Under the pieces are notes generated by a model. That model saw nothing but the letters and a program-made list of their open reading frames with translations, was not told where the DNA came from and ran no database searches. A program made the translations under genes and the position numbers. A stretch of DNA of 53,409 bases from NCBI GenBank assembly GCA_022564055.1, contig JADFMD010000010.1, forward strand, positions 1-53,409. The letters run 5' to 3'. The DNA comes from Gemmatimonadota bacterium. GTDB lineage: Bacteria > Gemmatimonadota > Gemmatimonadetes > Longimicrobiales > Gaopeijiaceae. Shown piece after piece: positions 42,502 through 51,644 of this stretch. The first letter of the stretch is position 1; the number at the start of each line of letters is the position of its first letter.

Positions 42502-43812
42502 CTATTTTTCGAGTAAGAAGTCCCTCAAAGCAGACATCTCAGGAGGGATCGTGGTCACGTGACGCTCCGCCTCCAGGCAAGCGGCTAGTCGCTCCGGGAT
42601 GGGCACGGTATCTCCGATTGCGGGCTCCACGGCCTCTCGAAACTTCGCGGGATGAGCCGTGCAGAGCACCACGCAGGGTCCCTCGCCGAAGGCTTGGCGC
42701 CCCGACTCGACGCCCAGGTACCCCACCGCCGAGTGAGGGTCCAGAACGTAGCCCGTTTTCCGGTAAACCTCCGCGATACATTTCCTTGTTTCGTCGTCGT
42801 CGTGGACACTTCCGACCAGGTCTTTCCGGAGGTCATCCAGGTCCCGGCCATAGAGGGCAAGAATGCGTGCCAGGTTGCTCGGATCTCCGACGTCCATCGC
42901 ATTCGAGATGGTGGGAGTGGAGGGGCGGGGACGGACCACCCCGGTCCGCAAATACTCCGGTACCACGTCGTTCACATTGGTCACCGCGACGAACCCCCGG
43001 CAACCCACCCCGAGCCGCTTGGCCATCAAGCCGGCCGTGAGGTTGCCGAAGTTTCCGGACGGAACCGAAAAAAGCGGAGCCGAACCCGCCGGCAGCTGCG
43101 CCGCGGCGTGGACGTAATAGAAGATCTGCGGGAGTAGACGGCCGATATTGATCGAGTTCGCCGAGCTGAGGTGAACCTCGTCGGCAAGGAGCGGGTCAGA
43201 AAATGCGGACTTCACCAGTCGCTGGCAGTCGTCGAACGTACCGTGGACCTCGAGCACGTTCACGTTTCCTCCCAGGGTCGAGAACTGTCGTTCCTGGAGC
43301 GGTGTGACTTTCCCCTTGGGAAACAGGATCACCGTCCGTACGCCGGATACGCCGAGAAAGGCCTGGGCGACGGCGCTCCCGGTATCCCCGGACGTCGCTA
43401 CGAGAATGGTGAGCGGGGCCCCGTCCTCGCCCCTCAGGTAGCCTAGGAGCCGCGCCATGAAACGCGCGCCGACGTCTTTGAAGGCCAGGGTCGGACCATG
43501 AAAGAGCTCGAGCAGGTATAGGTCATCCTCAGACCCGTCATCGCTCAGGCGGACCAGCGGAACCTCAAAATCAAGGGCGTCGTCGACGATACGGTCGAGA
43601 TCCGCGGCCGGGATCGTCGAGCCGAGGAGGTGCCGTGCCACCGCACGCGAGACGACGGAGAAGGACTTGCCGCGTAACCCCGCAAGAATCGAGGCGTCGA
43701 TGGGGTCCATCCGCTCTGGCAGGTAGAGCCCCCCGTCCGGCGCGAGTCCTCGAGTGAGCGCAGTGCGAAGGTCAGCGGCAGGACTCTCCCCGCCTGTGCT
43801 GACGAACTTCAA
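42502..43812 (-). CDS. thrC: Threonine synthase
   Basis: The 436-residue PLP enzyme converts O-phosphohomoserine to threonine. The PLP Lys is Lys112 in HGPTLAFKDVGARF; ATSGDTGSA and SVPSGNFGN bind the cofactor phosphate. The length and the N-terminal KFVSTGGESPAADL fit the E. coli-type ThrC. The start is TTG at 43812; its TTGA overlaps the thrB stop, so it is translated by coupling. An in-frame extension upstream runs through thrB in another frame and has no support. It is the last gene of thrA-thrB-thrC. Confidence 0.96.
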   Translation of the reverse strand: MKFVSTGGESPAADLRTALTRGLAPDGGLYLPERMDPIDASILAGLRGKSFSVVSRAVARHLLGSTIPAADLDRIVDDALDFEVPLVRLSDDGSEDDLYLLELFHGPTLAFKDVGARFMARLLGYLRGEDGAPLTILVATSGDTGSAVAQAFLGVSGVRTVILFPKGKVTPLQERQFSTLGGNVNVLEVHGTFDDCQRLVKSAFSDPLLADEVHLSSANSINIGRLLPQIFYYVHAAAQLPAGSAPLFSVPSGNFGNLTAGLMAKRLGVGCRGFVAVTNVNDVVPEYLRTGVVRPRPSTPTISNAMDVGDPSNLARILALYGRDLDDLRKDLVGSVHDDDETRKCIAEVYRKTGYVLDPHSAVGYLGVESGRQAFGEGPCVVLCTAHPAKFREAVEPAIGDTVPIPERLAACLEAERHVTTIPPEMSALRDFLLEK

Positions 43813-44762
43813 GCCGGAGTCTCGACCATGTGGGCGCCGGTGTTGGCCACCTCGGAAACATGCGTGTCGGCTCCCTCGATGCCGGCTTCCGCGAAGGCTT
43901 CGGCCATGGCCGAAGCCACGGTACGGGCCTCGGTGGCAGTCCTGCAGAGCGCGAACATCGAGGGGCCGGATCCGGACAGGCCGACGCCGAGCGCCCCCGC
44001 CTCGAGGCCGGCCGTTTTTACGGCTTCGAACCCGGGAATAAAACGGCTGCGGTGGGGCTCCGCGACGCGGTCGACGAGGGAGCGCCTGATGAGATCCCAG
44101 TCCGCCTCGTACAGCCCGACGACCAGGGCCGAACAGTCCGCCCACTGTCTTATGGCTTGGGTCAGCGGGAGCTCGCGGGGTAGGATACCCCGCATTTCGT
44201 TCGTCTCCAACTCGAGGTCGGGATGGACGAGTGCCACGGAGAGCCCGGCGGGAACGGGGAGTGGAATGACAACCCCGGGCTCGTCGGGCCGGACCATGAC
44301 GATGCCTCCGTGAAGAGCCGGGGCGATGTTGTCCGGGTGTGTGTCTCCCTTGGGGCCACGCTCCCCCTCCGAGGCACAGCGGAGGAGGGCCTCCGAAGAC
44401 AGCTCGGTTTGGAGGAGTGCGTCGGCCGCGACCACCGCAGCGACCGCACTCGCGGCGCTGCCTCCCATGCCGCCGGAAATGGGCAGACCCTTCCAGACCT
44501 CGATCTCGATGCCGACGTCCTGCATATCACTTTCCGCCAAGACGGCGATCGTGGCGACACCGGCTACGTTTCGAGCGGCCTCGGTCGGCAGGCGTCCTCC
44601 ATCACCGTGCACTGCCGAAATCACAACGCCCGGCTCGCTCCGCAGCCTGGCTTCCACCTCGTCGCCGGGCTCCCCCAGGGCGAGGCCGAAGATATCGAAG
44701 CCACAGATGATGTTGCCCACCGTGGCCGGCGCGAAGGCGCGAGTTGGCTGGGTGTCTGACAT
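43809..44762 (-). CDS. thrB: Homoserine kinase
   Basis: The 317-residue GHMP kinase phosphorylates homoserine. The ATP loop is PISGGMGGSAAS (94-105), a variant of the P-x3-G-L-G-S-S-A-A consensus. The C-terminal motif GVGLSGSGPSMFALC is clear. The ATG overlaps the thrA stop (TGATG at 44764-44760). It lies between thrA and thrC in the E. coli order. Confidence 0.96.
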   Translation of the reverse strand: MSDTQPTRAFAPATVGNIICGFDIFGLALGEPGDEVEARLRSEPGVVISAVHGDGGRLPTEAARNVAGVATIAVLAESDMQDVGIEIEVWKGLPISGGMGGSAASAVAAVVAADALLQTELSSEALLRCASEGERGPKGDTHPDNIAPALHGGIVMVRPDEPGVVIPLPVPAGLSVALVHPDLELETNEMRGILPRELPLTQAIRQWADCSALVVGLYEADWDLIRRSLVDRVAEPHRSRFIPGFEAVKTAGLEAGALGVGLSGSGPSMFALCRTATEARTVASAMAEAFAEAGIEGADTHVSEVANTGAHMVETPA

Positions 44763-47236
44763 CAGGACTCCGCCAACGCCCGCAGGATATCCGCGAAAAC
44801 TCCCGCGGCGGTGACGTCTGGCCCGGCACCCGGTCCACGCACGACGAGGGGTGTGTCGGCATAACGCGTCGAGATGATGGTGACGAGGTTTTCGCTGTTG
44901 GAGAGGCTCGCGCAGGGATGCTCGGGCGCGACCTCGGTCATCCGAACGGAGGCCTGGCCGGCGTCGACAGACGCGAGGTAGCGCAGGGCTCGGCCCGCCG
45001 CCATGGCCTGTTCCCGCAGCTCCGCAAAGTGGGCATCCACCTCCGGGAGGCGTTTCCAGAACTCGTCCACCGTCATGTCTGTCCACCCCTCGCCAGGCAG
45101 AAGTGGCTCGATCTTCACATCATCCAGCTCAAACGAGAATCCTGCCATCCGTCCAAGAATCACGAGCTTCCGGGCCACATCGCGCCCGCCCAGATCCTCG
45201 CGCGGGTCGGGCTCCGTGAAGCCGAGATCATCGGCCTCCTTGAGCGCTTCGCTGAACGACGTTCCCGCCATCAGGCGGTCGCTGATGAATCCCAGCGTTC
45301 CCGAGAGAACCCCCTCGACCCGCTCGATCACATCGCCGGTCGCAACCAGGTCCTCGATGGTCTTGAGTATGGGAAGGCCTGCGCCGACGGTGGTCTCGAA
45401 GAAAATGCCCCTACCTCGTGCCCCGAGCCGTCGAAGTGTTTCGAACCGTTCCATGGCGCCCGAAAACGCGATCTTGTTGGCGCTCACGACCGCGACCCCC
45501 GCTCTGAGAAGGGATTCGTAATCCTCGACCACCTCTGCGCTCGCCGTGACGTCGACGAAGACGCGGCAGGGGTGATCGGAGCGCGCCGCGCTCTCGACCA
45601 ATTCCGCGCCGGTCGTCAGTTCCGCCTCACTCGCGCTGCGCCAATCGCTCAGGTCCAGCCCCGCGGGGTCGAGCACGGCCCCGCTGCTTCGGCCAAGCCC
45701 GGCGAGCACCACTTCTACCCCATCGCCCCGCAGCCTCTCGATCTGTGCGTTGATCTGGTCCAGCAGCGCGGAGCCGACTCGCCCCACACCGATCACGTAG
45801 AGTCGTAGACTCCGCCCCGGCGGCCGGAAGAGGGCGCGGTGAATGGCCCGCAACGCGCGCTCCTCGTCGTCCTGCGTAACGACGAAGGAAATATTGAGCT
45901 CTGAACTGCCTTGGGCGATCGCGCGTACGTTGACCCGGTGGTGGCCGAGCACATCGAAAATTCGGCCGGCGATCCCCGGCGAGTCACGCATGGCATCCCC
46001 CACCGCCGCCAGGATCGAGCAGCGCTCCTCCACCACCAGGTCGTCCACGAGGTTCGCCTGGCGCTCCAATGCGAACGCGTCATGGATCGCCTCGACCGCC
46101 TGTTCCAACTTGCCGGGCTCGACCGCGAAGCAGATGGAGCGCTCACTCGATGCCTGAGTGATCAGGATCACGCTGATGCGTTCGCGAGCCAAAGCGCCGA
46201 ACAGGCGCTCGGCCGTGCCCGTGGATCCCTGGAGGCCCGTGCCTTCGAGTCGGAGCAGGGACACATTGTTGATCGAAGCGATGCCTCTGACGGGAAATCC
46301 AGGCTTGGTTGGTGCGTCCTCCCGTACCTCGGTGCCTGCGAAGTCGCGGTTCAGCGTGTTGCGAATGAGGATTCGAAGGCCCTTTTCCCTGGCGGGCTGT
46401 ACGGCCGCCGGATGCATCACCTTGGCGCCCCAATGTGAGAGCTCCATGAGCTCGTCGTAGCTGAGGCTCTCCAGTGAAAAAGCCTCTTTGACGATACGGG
46501 GATCGGCGCTCATGACTCCGTTTACGTCGGTCCAGATCTCTACCGCTTCTGCCCCGAGGATGGCGCCGAGGAGCGTAGCGGTGTAGTCGGACCCGCCCCG
46601 GCCGAGAGTGGTGGTCTCGCCCGCGGCCGTCCCGGCGATGAAACCGGTCACGATCTGAAGGGAGTCGGCCTTCGCAAAGTGCGGAACCACACGGTCCCGT
46701 GTGGCCGCCATCTTCACCGAGGCCGCGCCGAAGTTGTTATCGGTCACGATGAGACTCGTGGTGTCGCACGCCTCCGCGGCCATACCCTCCTTGCGAAGCG
46801 CCGCCGCCACCAGAAGCGTGGAAAGCCGCTCGCCGACGCTCAAGACACCGTCCTGGGTGCGGGGCGTGCATTCCTTGACGAGGGAGACGCCCCGGAGAAG
46901 CTCCTCCAGGCGGGTGAGGATGACGTCTATGGACTCGGCAACGCGACTCTGATCCTCGGGCCCGGTGAGATCCTTGACGCTCTGCAGGTGCAGCTGACGG
47001 AGCTCCTCCAGCTTGGCGACGTAACGCTGGTCTCCCGCCTTCGCCAACTCCGACGCGGCGACCAACTCGTCGGTGACGTGGCCGAGTGCCGACACCACGG
47101 CGATGGTGGGACCCTTCTCGGACTGGGCGGCGATGATCGAGGCCACCTCCCACACCCGGTCAGAAGTTCCCAGGGAGGTGCCCCCAAACTTCAGGACGTG
47201 AAGTCCTACCGACGGTGGCTGGGGTTTCTTGCTCAT
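44762..47236 (-). CDS. thrA: Bifunctional aspartate kinase/homoserine dehydrogenase
   Basis: The 824-residue fusion catalyses the first and third steps of threonine synthesis. The N-terminal aspartate kinase (about 1-300) begins LKFGGTSLG (14-22). Two ACT-type regulatory repeats follow (about 320-470; LLRLEGTGLQGSTGTAERL), where threonine feedback is expected. The C-terminal homoserine dehydrogenase begins LYVIGVGRVGSALLDQI (about 480) and has the GxGxxG motif and catalytic lysine region. Size and order match E. coli ThrA (820 aa). It is the first gene of thrABC. A 29-codon frame upstream overlaps its start, but is not threonine-rich. Confidence 0.96.
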   Translation of the reverse strand: MSKKPQPPSVGLHVLKFGGTSLGTSDRVWEVASIIAAQSEKGPTIAVVSALGHVTDELVAASELAKAGDQRYVAKLEELRQLHLQSVKDLTGPEDQSRVAESIDVILTRLEELLRGVSLVKECTPRTQDGVLSVGERLSTLLVAAALRKEGMAAEACDTTSLIVTDNNFGAASVKMAATRDRVVPHFAKADSLQIVTGFIAGTAAGETTTLGRGGSDYTATLLGAILGAEAVEIWTDVNGVMSADPRIVKEAFSLESLSYDELMELSHWGAKVMHPAAVQPAREKGLRILIRNTLNRDFAGTEVREDAPTKPGFPVRGIASINNVSLLRLEGTGLQGSTGTAERLFGALARERISVILITQASSERSICFAVEPGKLEQAVEAIHDAFALERQANLVDDLVVEERCSILAAVGDAMRDSPGIAGRIFDVLGHHRVNVRAIAQGSSELNISFVVTQDDEERALRAIHRALFRPPGRSLRLYVIGVGRVGSALLDQINAQIERLRGDGVEVVLAGLGRSSGAVLDPAGLDLSDWRSASEAELTTGAELVESAARSDHPCRVFVDVTASAEVVEDYESLLRAGVAVVSANKIAFSGAMERFETLRRLGARGRGIFFETTVGAGLPILKTIEDLVATGDVIERVEGVLSGTLGFISDRLMAGTSFSEALKEADDLGFTEPDPREDLGGRDVARKLVILGRMAGFSFELDDVKIEPLLPGEGWTDMTVDEFWKRLPEVDAHFAELREQAMAAGRALRYLASVDAGQASVRMTEVAPEHPCASLSNSENLVTIISTRYADTPLVVRGPGAGPDVTAAGVFADILRALAES

Positions 47237-47377
47237 GCGGGAGCTTGCCGGGTGCGCTGCCGGTCCGCAAACTGCGTCACGAAACGCCGGGGGCCCTCGG
47301 GCGAGGGATGAGGTGCCGGCATGGAGTCAGAATCATCCGATAGTGGATGAAAACGAAAAGATCGGAGTCTACTCATC

Positions 47378-48010
47378 ATGGGTCGATACGTGACCGAGCT
47401 CGTAGGGACCTTCTTTCTGGTCTTCACCATCGGGCTGACCGCAATGAGCGGGACCCCCATGGCGCCGATTGCCATCGGCTCGGTGTTGATGGCCATGGTG
47501 TACATGGGCGGACATATCTCCGGGGCGCATTATAACCCCGCGGTGAGCGTGGCGATTCTGATACGCGGCAAAATGGAGATCCGCGATCTGGTCCCGTACG
47601 TGCTCTCACAAATTAGCGGTGCGATTCTGGCGAGCCTGGCCGTGATGCTCATCGTGGGGGATACATTCGCACCGGCCCCCGCACCAGAGGCCGGTCTCGT
47701 CGTGGTTCTTCTGGCTGAGGCCTTGTTCACGTTCGCGTTGTCTCTCGTCGTATTGAATGTGGCGACCGACGATGCCACTGCCGATAACTCTTTTTACGGC
47801 CTCGCCATAGGATTTACCGTCATGGCGGGTGCCTTCGCCGTCGGGGGCATCTCAGGGGGCGTCTTCAATCCGGCCGTCGGATCCGGACCCATCCTCGTCG
47901 ATGCACTCATGGGTGATGGGGCCTTCGACCAGCTGTGGATCTATTGGGTAGGCCCCCTTCTCGGGGGCGTAGCCGCTGCCGGCGTCTTCGACCTACAACA
48001 TCCCGATTAG
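47378..48010 (+). CDS. MIP/aquaporin family channel with altered selectivity filter
   Basis: The 210-residue channel has six TM helices and two NPA half-helices, HYNPAV (51-56) and FNPAVG (163-168). In classical aquaporins and glycerol facilitators the second NPA is followed by Arg (NPAR), which forms the aromatic/arginine filter; here it is Val167. The pore should therefore be less polar at the filter, perhaps passing other small solutes. The protein is short, with little cytoplasmic sequence. It is divergent from thrA, and its stop overlaps the sdhB stop by four bases (48007-48010). Confidence 0.9.
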   Translation: MGRYVTELVGTFFLVFTIGLTAMSGTPMAPIAIGSVLMAMVYMGGHISGAHYNPAVSVAILIRGKMEIRDLVPYVLSQISGAILASLAVMLIVGDTFAPAPAPEAGLVVVLLAEALFTFALSLVVLNVATDDATADNSFYGLAIGFTVMAGAFAVGGISGGVFNPAVGSGPILVDALMGDGAFDQLWIYWVGPLLGGVAAAGVFDLQHPD

Positions 48011-48768
48011 GCTTTTCTTTCCTTCCCTCGCCCGGTGAACAGTTGGATGAGTTTCTTCACCGGGTCGTAGGCCTGGTCCACGACCCGCTCCTTCAGCGGA
48101 ATAATGGCGTTGTCGGTGATCGTGATCCCCTCGGGGCAGACCGTGGTGCAGCACTTGGTGATGTTGCACAGGCCGATCCCCTGTGACTTTCTGAGATCTT
48201 CGCGCCGGTCCTCGATATCCAGTGGGTGCATTTCGAGCGCGGCGATGTGCACCAGGAAACGGGGTCCGATGAAGTCGTCGTGCATGTGGTGCTCGCGCAG
48301 TACGTGGCACACATCCTGACACAGGTAGCACTCGATGCACTTCCTGAACTCCTGGACCCGATCGACATCCTGCTGATGCATTTCCCAAGAACCGTCCTCG
48401 AAGTCCGGTGCCCGCGGCTTGAACGGCTTGATGCGCTTCTTGACCTCGTGATTCCACGAGACGTCGGTGACGAGATCCTTGATGAGCGGGAACGCCTTGA
48501 GTGGCTCGACCGTGATGGGGTGATCCGTGGGAAGGTCACCCATGCGTGTCATGCACATGAGCTTCGGTCGTCCATTGACCTCGGCGGAGCACGACCCACA
48601 CTTGCCGGCTTTACAATTCCAGCGGAGGGCCAGGTCATGGGCCTGCTCGGCCTGAACCTGATGCATGGCATCGAGCACGACCATCCCCTCGGTGAGCTCC
48701 GTCGTGTACTCTTTGAACTCCCCACCCTCGGCGTTTCCGCGCCAGATCTTGAACGTCGCGGTGGCCAT
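48007..48768 (-). CDS. sdhB: Succinate dehydrogenase iron-sulfur subunit
   Basis: The 253-residue subunit carries the 2Fe-2S motif CKAGKCGSC (52-60) with a later Cys in KLMCMTRMG, and the 4Fe-4S/3Fe-4S motifs CIECYLCQDVC and CCTTVCPEG. It passes electrons from the flavin subunit to the membrane anchor. The ATG overlaps the sdhA stop (TGATG at 48770-48766). The gene order C-A-B and the length match the Sdh1-type complex of mycobacteria. Confidence 0.95.
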   Translation of the reverse strand: MATATFKIWRGNAEGGEFKEYTTELTEGMVVLDAMHQVQAEQAHDLALRWNCKAGKCGSCSAEVNGRPKLMCMTRMGDLPTDHPITVEPLKAFPLIKDLVTDVSWNHEVKKRIKPFKPRAPDFEDGSWEMHQQDVDRVQEFRKCIECYLCQDVCHVLREHHMHDDFIGPRFLVHIAALEMHPLDIEDRREDLRKSQGIGLCNITKCCTTVCPEGITITDNAIIPLKERVVDQAYDPVKKLIQLFTGRGKERKA

Positions 48769-50585
48769 CAGCCCTGCTCCGCGATGATTTTCTGAAGGTC
48801 CTCACGCACAGGCGGTAACGGATCTCGGCGCACCTCCATGGCTCCGTCGGACCCTCGCTTGAGGACGACGGTAAATCCGCCCCATTCCTCGTCCTTGTCC
48901 GGAAAGTCGACTCGGGAATGGGCTCCGCGGCTCTCCTTCCTCTCCAGCCCGGCGCGGGCGCAGGCTTCCGAGTTTGTGAGCAGGTGCCGAAGGTCCAGGG
49001 CCGTATGCCATCCCGGATTGAAATGGCGGTCCCCGGTGACACCGAGACCCTCCGCCTTTCGCACCAAAGCGCTGATTTCTTCGACCGCCTCGGAGAGGGT
49101 ACTCTCCTCACGGATGATTCCGACCTTTTCCTGCATCATGTCCTGCAGCTCGAACTGCACGGAGTAGGGACCGGCGCCGTCGGTCCGGTCCTGCCGCTCG
49201 AGCGGAGCCAACGCTTCCCTTTGTGCCTCCTCGATCTGGGCCTCCTCCAGCGTGCCGCGCCCGTGCTCGTTGGCGTAGGCTGAGGCGTACTTCCCGGCAC
49301 GCTGCCCGAAGACCACGAGGTCCGACAGCGAGTTACCGCCGAGGCGGTTGGCGCCATGGAGCCCCGCCCCGCACTCGCCCGCCGCGAACAGCCCGGGAAC
49401 GGTACACATCTGCGTGTCGGCGTCCACGCGAAGGCCACCCATGACGTAGTGTGTGGTCGGCCCGACCTCCATCGGTTCCTCCGTGATGTCGATGCCTGCC
49501 AGGGTCATGAATTGATGGTACATGGCAGGAAGCTTTCTCTTGATGTGCTCGGCGCCGTTCGGGATCTTCTCCTTGATCCACGCGATGTCGAGGTAAACGC
49601 CCCCGTGCGGACTGCCCCGGCCCTCCTTGACCTCTCGGACAATGCAGCGAGCCACGTGATCTCGCGTGAGAAGTTCGGCGGGCCGACGGGCGTCGCGGTC
49701 TCCCATCACGTAGCGCCACCCCTCCTCGGGCGTATCCGCCGTTTGGTCTTTGTAGAGCGGCGGAATGTCGTCGTACAGGAAGCGGCGGCCCTCCGAGTTC
49801 TTTAGCGCGCCGCCCTCTCCTCTCACGCCCTCGGTGACGAGGATGCCTCGGACGCTCGGGGGCCACACCATCCCGGTGGGATGGAACTGGATGAACTCCA
49901 TGTCGATCAGCTCCGCCCCCGCTTGGTACCCCAGGGAGTGTCCATCACCGGTGCACTCCCAACTGTTCGACGTGATCCGGTAGGCCCGCCCCAGACCGCC
50001 GGTCGCCAGAATCACCGCACCGGCGTGGAAAACCCTGAAGTGGCCGTTCTCCCGGTCGTACCCGAAAGCGCCGATGACGCGGTCACCGTCTTTGAGGAGC
50101 CGGGTGATGGTACACTCCTGATAGTCGTCGAAACCCCGATGTATGCCGTAGTCCTGGAGCGTTCGGATCATCTCCAGGCCGGTACGGTCACCGACGTGGG
50201 CGAGCCGCGGGTGGGCGTGACCGCCGAAGTTTCTCTGAAGGATTTTCCCATCCTTCGTGCGGTCGAAAACGGCGCCCCATTCCTCGAGCTCTCGGACTCG
50301 AGCCGGTGATTCCTTGGCGTGGATTTCCGCCATCCTCCAGTTGTTGAGGTACTGCCCTCCGCGCATGGTGTCCGCGAAGTGGACTTCCCACCCGTCGCGC
50401 TCGTCGACGTTGGCCAGGGCAGCTGCGATGCCCCCTTCCGCCATGACCGTATGGGCTTTGCCCAGAAGCGACTTGCTCACCAGGCCGACTGAGGCGCCGG
50501 CCGCTGAGGCTTCGATGGCCGCCCGCAGTCCGGCACCGCCGGAGCCGATGATCAGGACATCGTGTTCGTGACGCGAGTACTCCAT
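48768..50585 (-). CDS. sdhA: Succinate dehydrogenase flavoprotein subunit
   Basis: The 605-residue subunit oxidises succinate. The FAD motif is IIGSGGAGLRAA (12-23), and His45 in KAHTVMAEGG is the covalent FAD site. Substrate-site segments are FIQFHPTGM, a TEGVRGEGG stretch, and GANRLGGNSLSDLVVFG near residue 375. The ATG at 50585 overlaps the sdhC stop by one base (TGATG). The frame extends further up without support. Confidence 0.95.
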   Translation of the reverse strand: MEYSRHEHDVLIIGSGGAGLRAAIEASAAGASVGLVSKSLLGKAHTVMAEGGIAAALANVDERDGWEVHFADTMRGGQYLNNWRMAEIHAKESPARVRELEEWGAVFDRTKDGKILQRNFGGHAHPRLAHVGDRTGLEMIRTLQDYGIHRGFDDYQECTITRLLKDGDRVIGAFGYDRENGHFRVFHAGAVILATGGLGRAYRITSNSWECTGDGHSLGYQAGAELIDMEFIQFHPTGMVWPPSVRGILVTEGVRGEGGALKNSEGRRFLYDDIPPLYKDQTADTPEEGWRYVMGDRDARRPAELLTRDHVARCIVREVKEGRGSPHGGVYLDIAWIKEKIPNGAEHIKRKLPAMYHQFMTLAGIDITEEPMEVGPTTHYVMGGLRVDADTQMCTVPGLFAAGECGAGLHGANRLGGNSLSDLVVFGQRAGKYASAYANEHGRGTLEEAQIEEAQREALAPLERQDRTDGAGPYSVQFELQDMMQEKVGIIREESTLSEAVEEISALVRKAEGLGVTGDRHFNPGWHTALDLRHLLTNSEACARAGLERKESRGAHSRVDFPDKDEEWGGFTVVLKRGSDGAMEVRRDPLPPVREDLQKIIAEQG

Positions 50586-51391
50586 CAGAAGAGCCTCAAG
50601 TCCGTCCAGATCCCCATGGAGCAAAGCCGGACGTACAAGTCCGTAAAGCAGACCCAGAACAGGCTCATCCATGCCCAGAGCATGTGGCGCTTGTTGAGGC
50701 ACCCGACACAGGCATGGGCCGTCCGGCGGATGGGTTTGTCGAAGAGCACGTCCAGTCCTCCACCCACCAGATGGCGCAGCGAGTGGCATCCGAGCGTATA
50801 GCCCCCGAGGAGGATCGCGTTGAGGGCGAGGACCAGCGTGCCCACGCCGAGACCCAGCGTCTCTTCGCCCGTGGCCGGGTCCAAGAACCAGAGCGCCCGC
50901 CACGCGTCGAACGAAAGGATCACGATGAAGATCAGGGCGAGATAGAGGAAGTAGCGGTGCACGTTTTGTAGAATCAGCGGGAGAGACCGCTCACCGAGGT
51001 ACGACTTGCGCGGCTCCCCGACCGAACACGAGGGCGGATCAGCCCAGAACGCTTTGTAGTACGCGCCACGGTAGTAATAACAAGTGACGCGAAAACCCGC
51101 GGGCGCCCAGAGAATCAGGAACGCCGGCGACCACGGGAGCCACTCGGGCCAGATATTCGGCCTGGGCCCGAACAGCGCGTGCGAGGTATCCCCGAAGATT
51201 TCGGGCGAGTACAGGGGCGAGAGGTAGTTCCCGAGTGCGTAGAACTCTCCCTGAAACGCTGCCCAGTTCAGATAGATGAGGGCCACCGTCAGACCGAGGA
51301 ACACCGCCACCGGCTGAACCCACCACGCATCGGGCCGCATGGTCTGCCCAAAAGACCCTCGGACGGGTAGGGAGGTGGTACTCGACGCCAT
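50585..51391 (-). CDS. sdhC: Succinate dehydrogenase membrane anchor, Mycobacterium Sdh1-like
   Basis: The 268-residue protein has about five TM helices (26-46, 88-106, 145-168, 181-205, 236-258), more than a classical SdhC (about 130 aa), and no separate SdhD is encoded. Length, gene order and segments RVTCYYYRGAYYKAFW (101-116) and GCHSLRHLVGG (201-211) resemble the anchor of mycobacterial Sdh1 (type F), which carries a Rieske-type 2Fe-2S cluster in the membrane instead of heme. Candidate ligands here are Cys104, Cys122, His203 and His207, plus CVGC (228-231); the exact set is not determinable by eye. AAAGGAG lies six bases before the ATG. It is the first gene of sdhCAB. Confidence 0.85.
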   Translation of the reverse strand: MASSTTSLPVRGSFGQTMRPDAWWVQPVAVFLGLTVALIYLNWAAFQGEFYALGNYLSPLYSPEIFGDTSHALFGPRPNIWPEWLPWSPAFLILWAPAGFRVTCYYYRGAYYKAFWADPPSCSVGEPRKSYLGERSLPLILQNVHRYFLYLALIFIVILSFDAWRALWFLDPATGEETLGLGVGTLVLALNAILLGGYTLGCHSLRHLVGGGLDVLFDKPIRRTAHACVGCLNKRHMLWAWMSLFWVCFTDLYVRLCSMGIWTDLRLF

Positions 51392-51424
51392 GCAACGCTC
51401 CTTTGAATCTCCTCTGAGGATCTC

Positions 51425-51448
51425 GAGCTTTCAGGTGATCGAAAGCTC
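51425..51448. promoter_or_regulatory. Inverted repeat upstream of sdhC
   Basis: GAGCTTTC and GAAAGCTC are perfect 8-bp arms around an eight-base spacer, 34 bases before the sdhC start. The spacing and size suit a dimeric repressor operator or a leader hairpin. Confidence 0.4.
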
Positions 51449-51549
51449 TCGGCCCACACGATACGCCTCGAAACCGGAAGCGCCAGTCGTGTTCAGGCAC
51501 GAGGAATATAGCCCCGATCGACGGCCCTCGGGGGCTTGGGGAAGGCCTG

Positions 51550-51588
51550 AAGGAACGCTCCGAATCAGCCCTCAGTTCCCTTCGGAGC
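51550..51588 (+). promoter_or_regulatory. Interleaved inverted repeats (pseudoknot geometry) upstream of pruA
   Basis: AAGGAAC (51550-51556) can pair with GTTCCCTT (51575-51582, one bulge), and GCTCCGAA (51557-51564) with TTCGGAGC (51581-51588). The order A-B-A'-B' allows an H-type pseudoknot or two alternative hairpins. It lies 57 bases before the pruA start. Confidence 0.3.
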
Positions 51589-51644
51589 CCGGTTCTTCGA
51601 AATTCAATTGTCTCCCGACTCGAATCGTGGTGGGGAGCACCCTC

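Noticed and set aside
47233-47322. 29-codon frame overlapping the thrA start as a threonine leader peptide
   Set aside because: It has only two Thr and no Ile run, no ribosome site, and no terminator/antiterminator pair, so classical attenuation is not supported.
51339-51644. In-frame extension of pruA upstream of 51645
   Set aside because: GGGGAG stands before 51645, and family members start there. The upstream part would overlap sdhC and has no family match.
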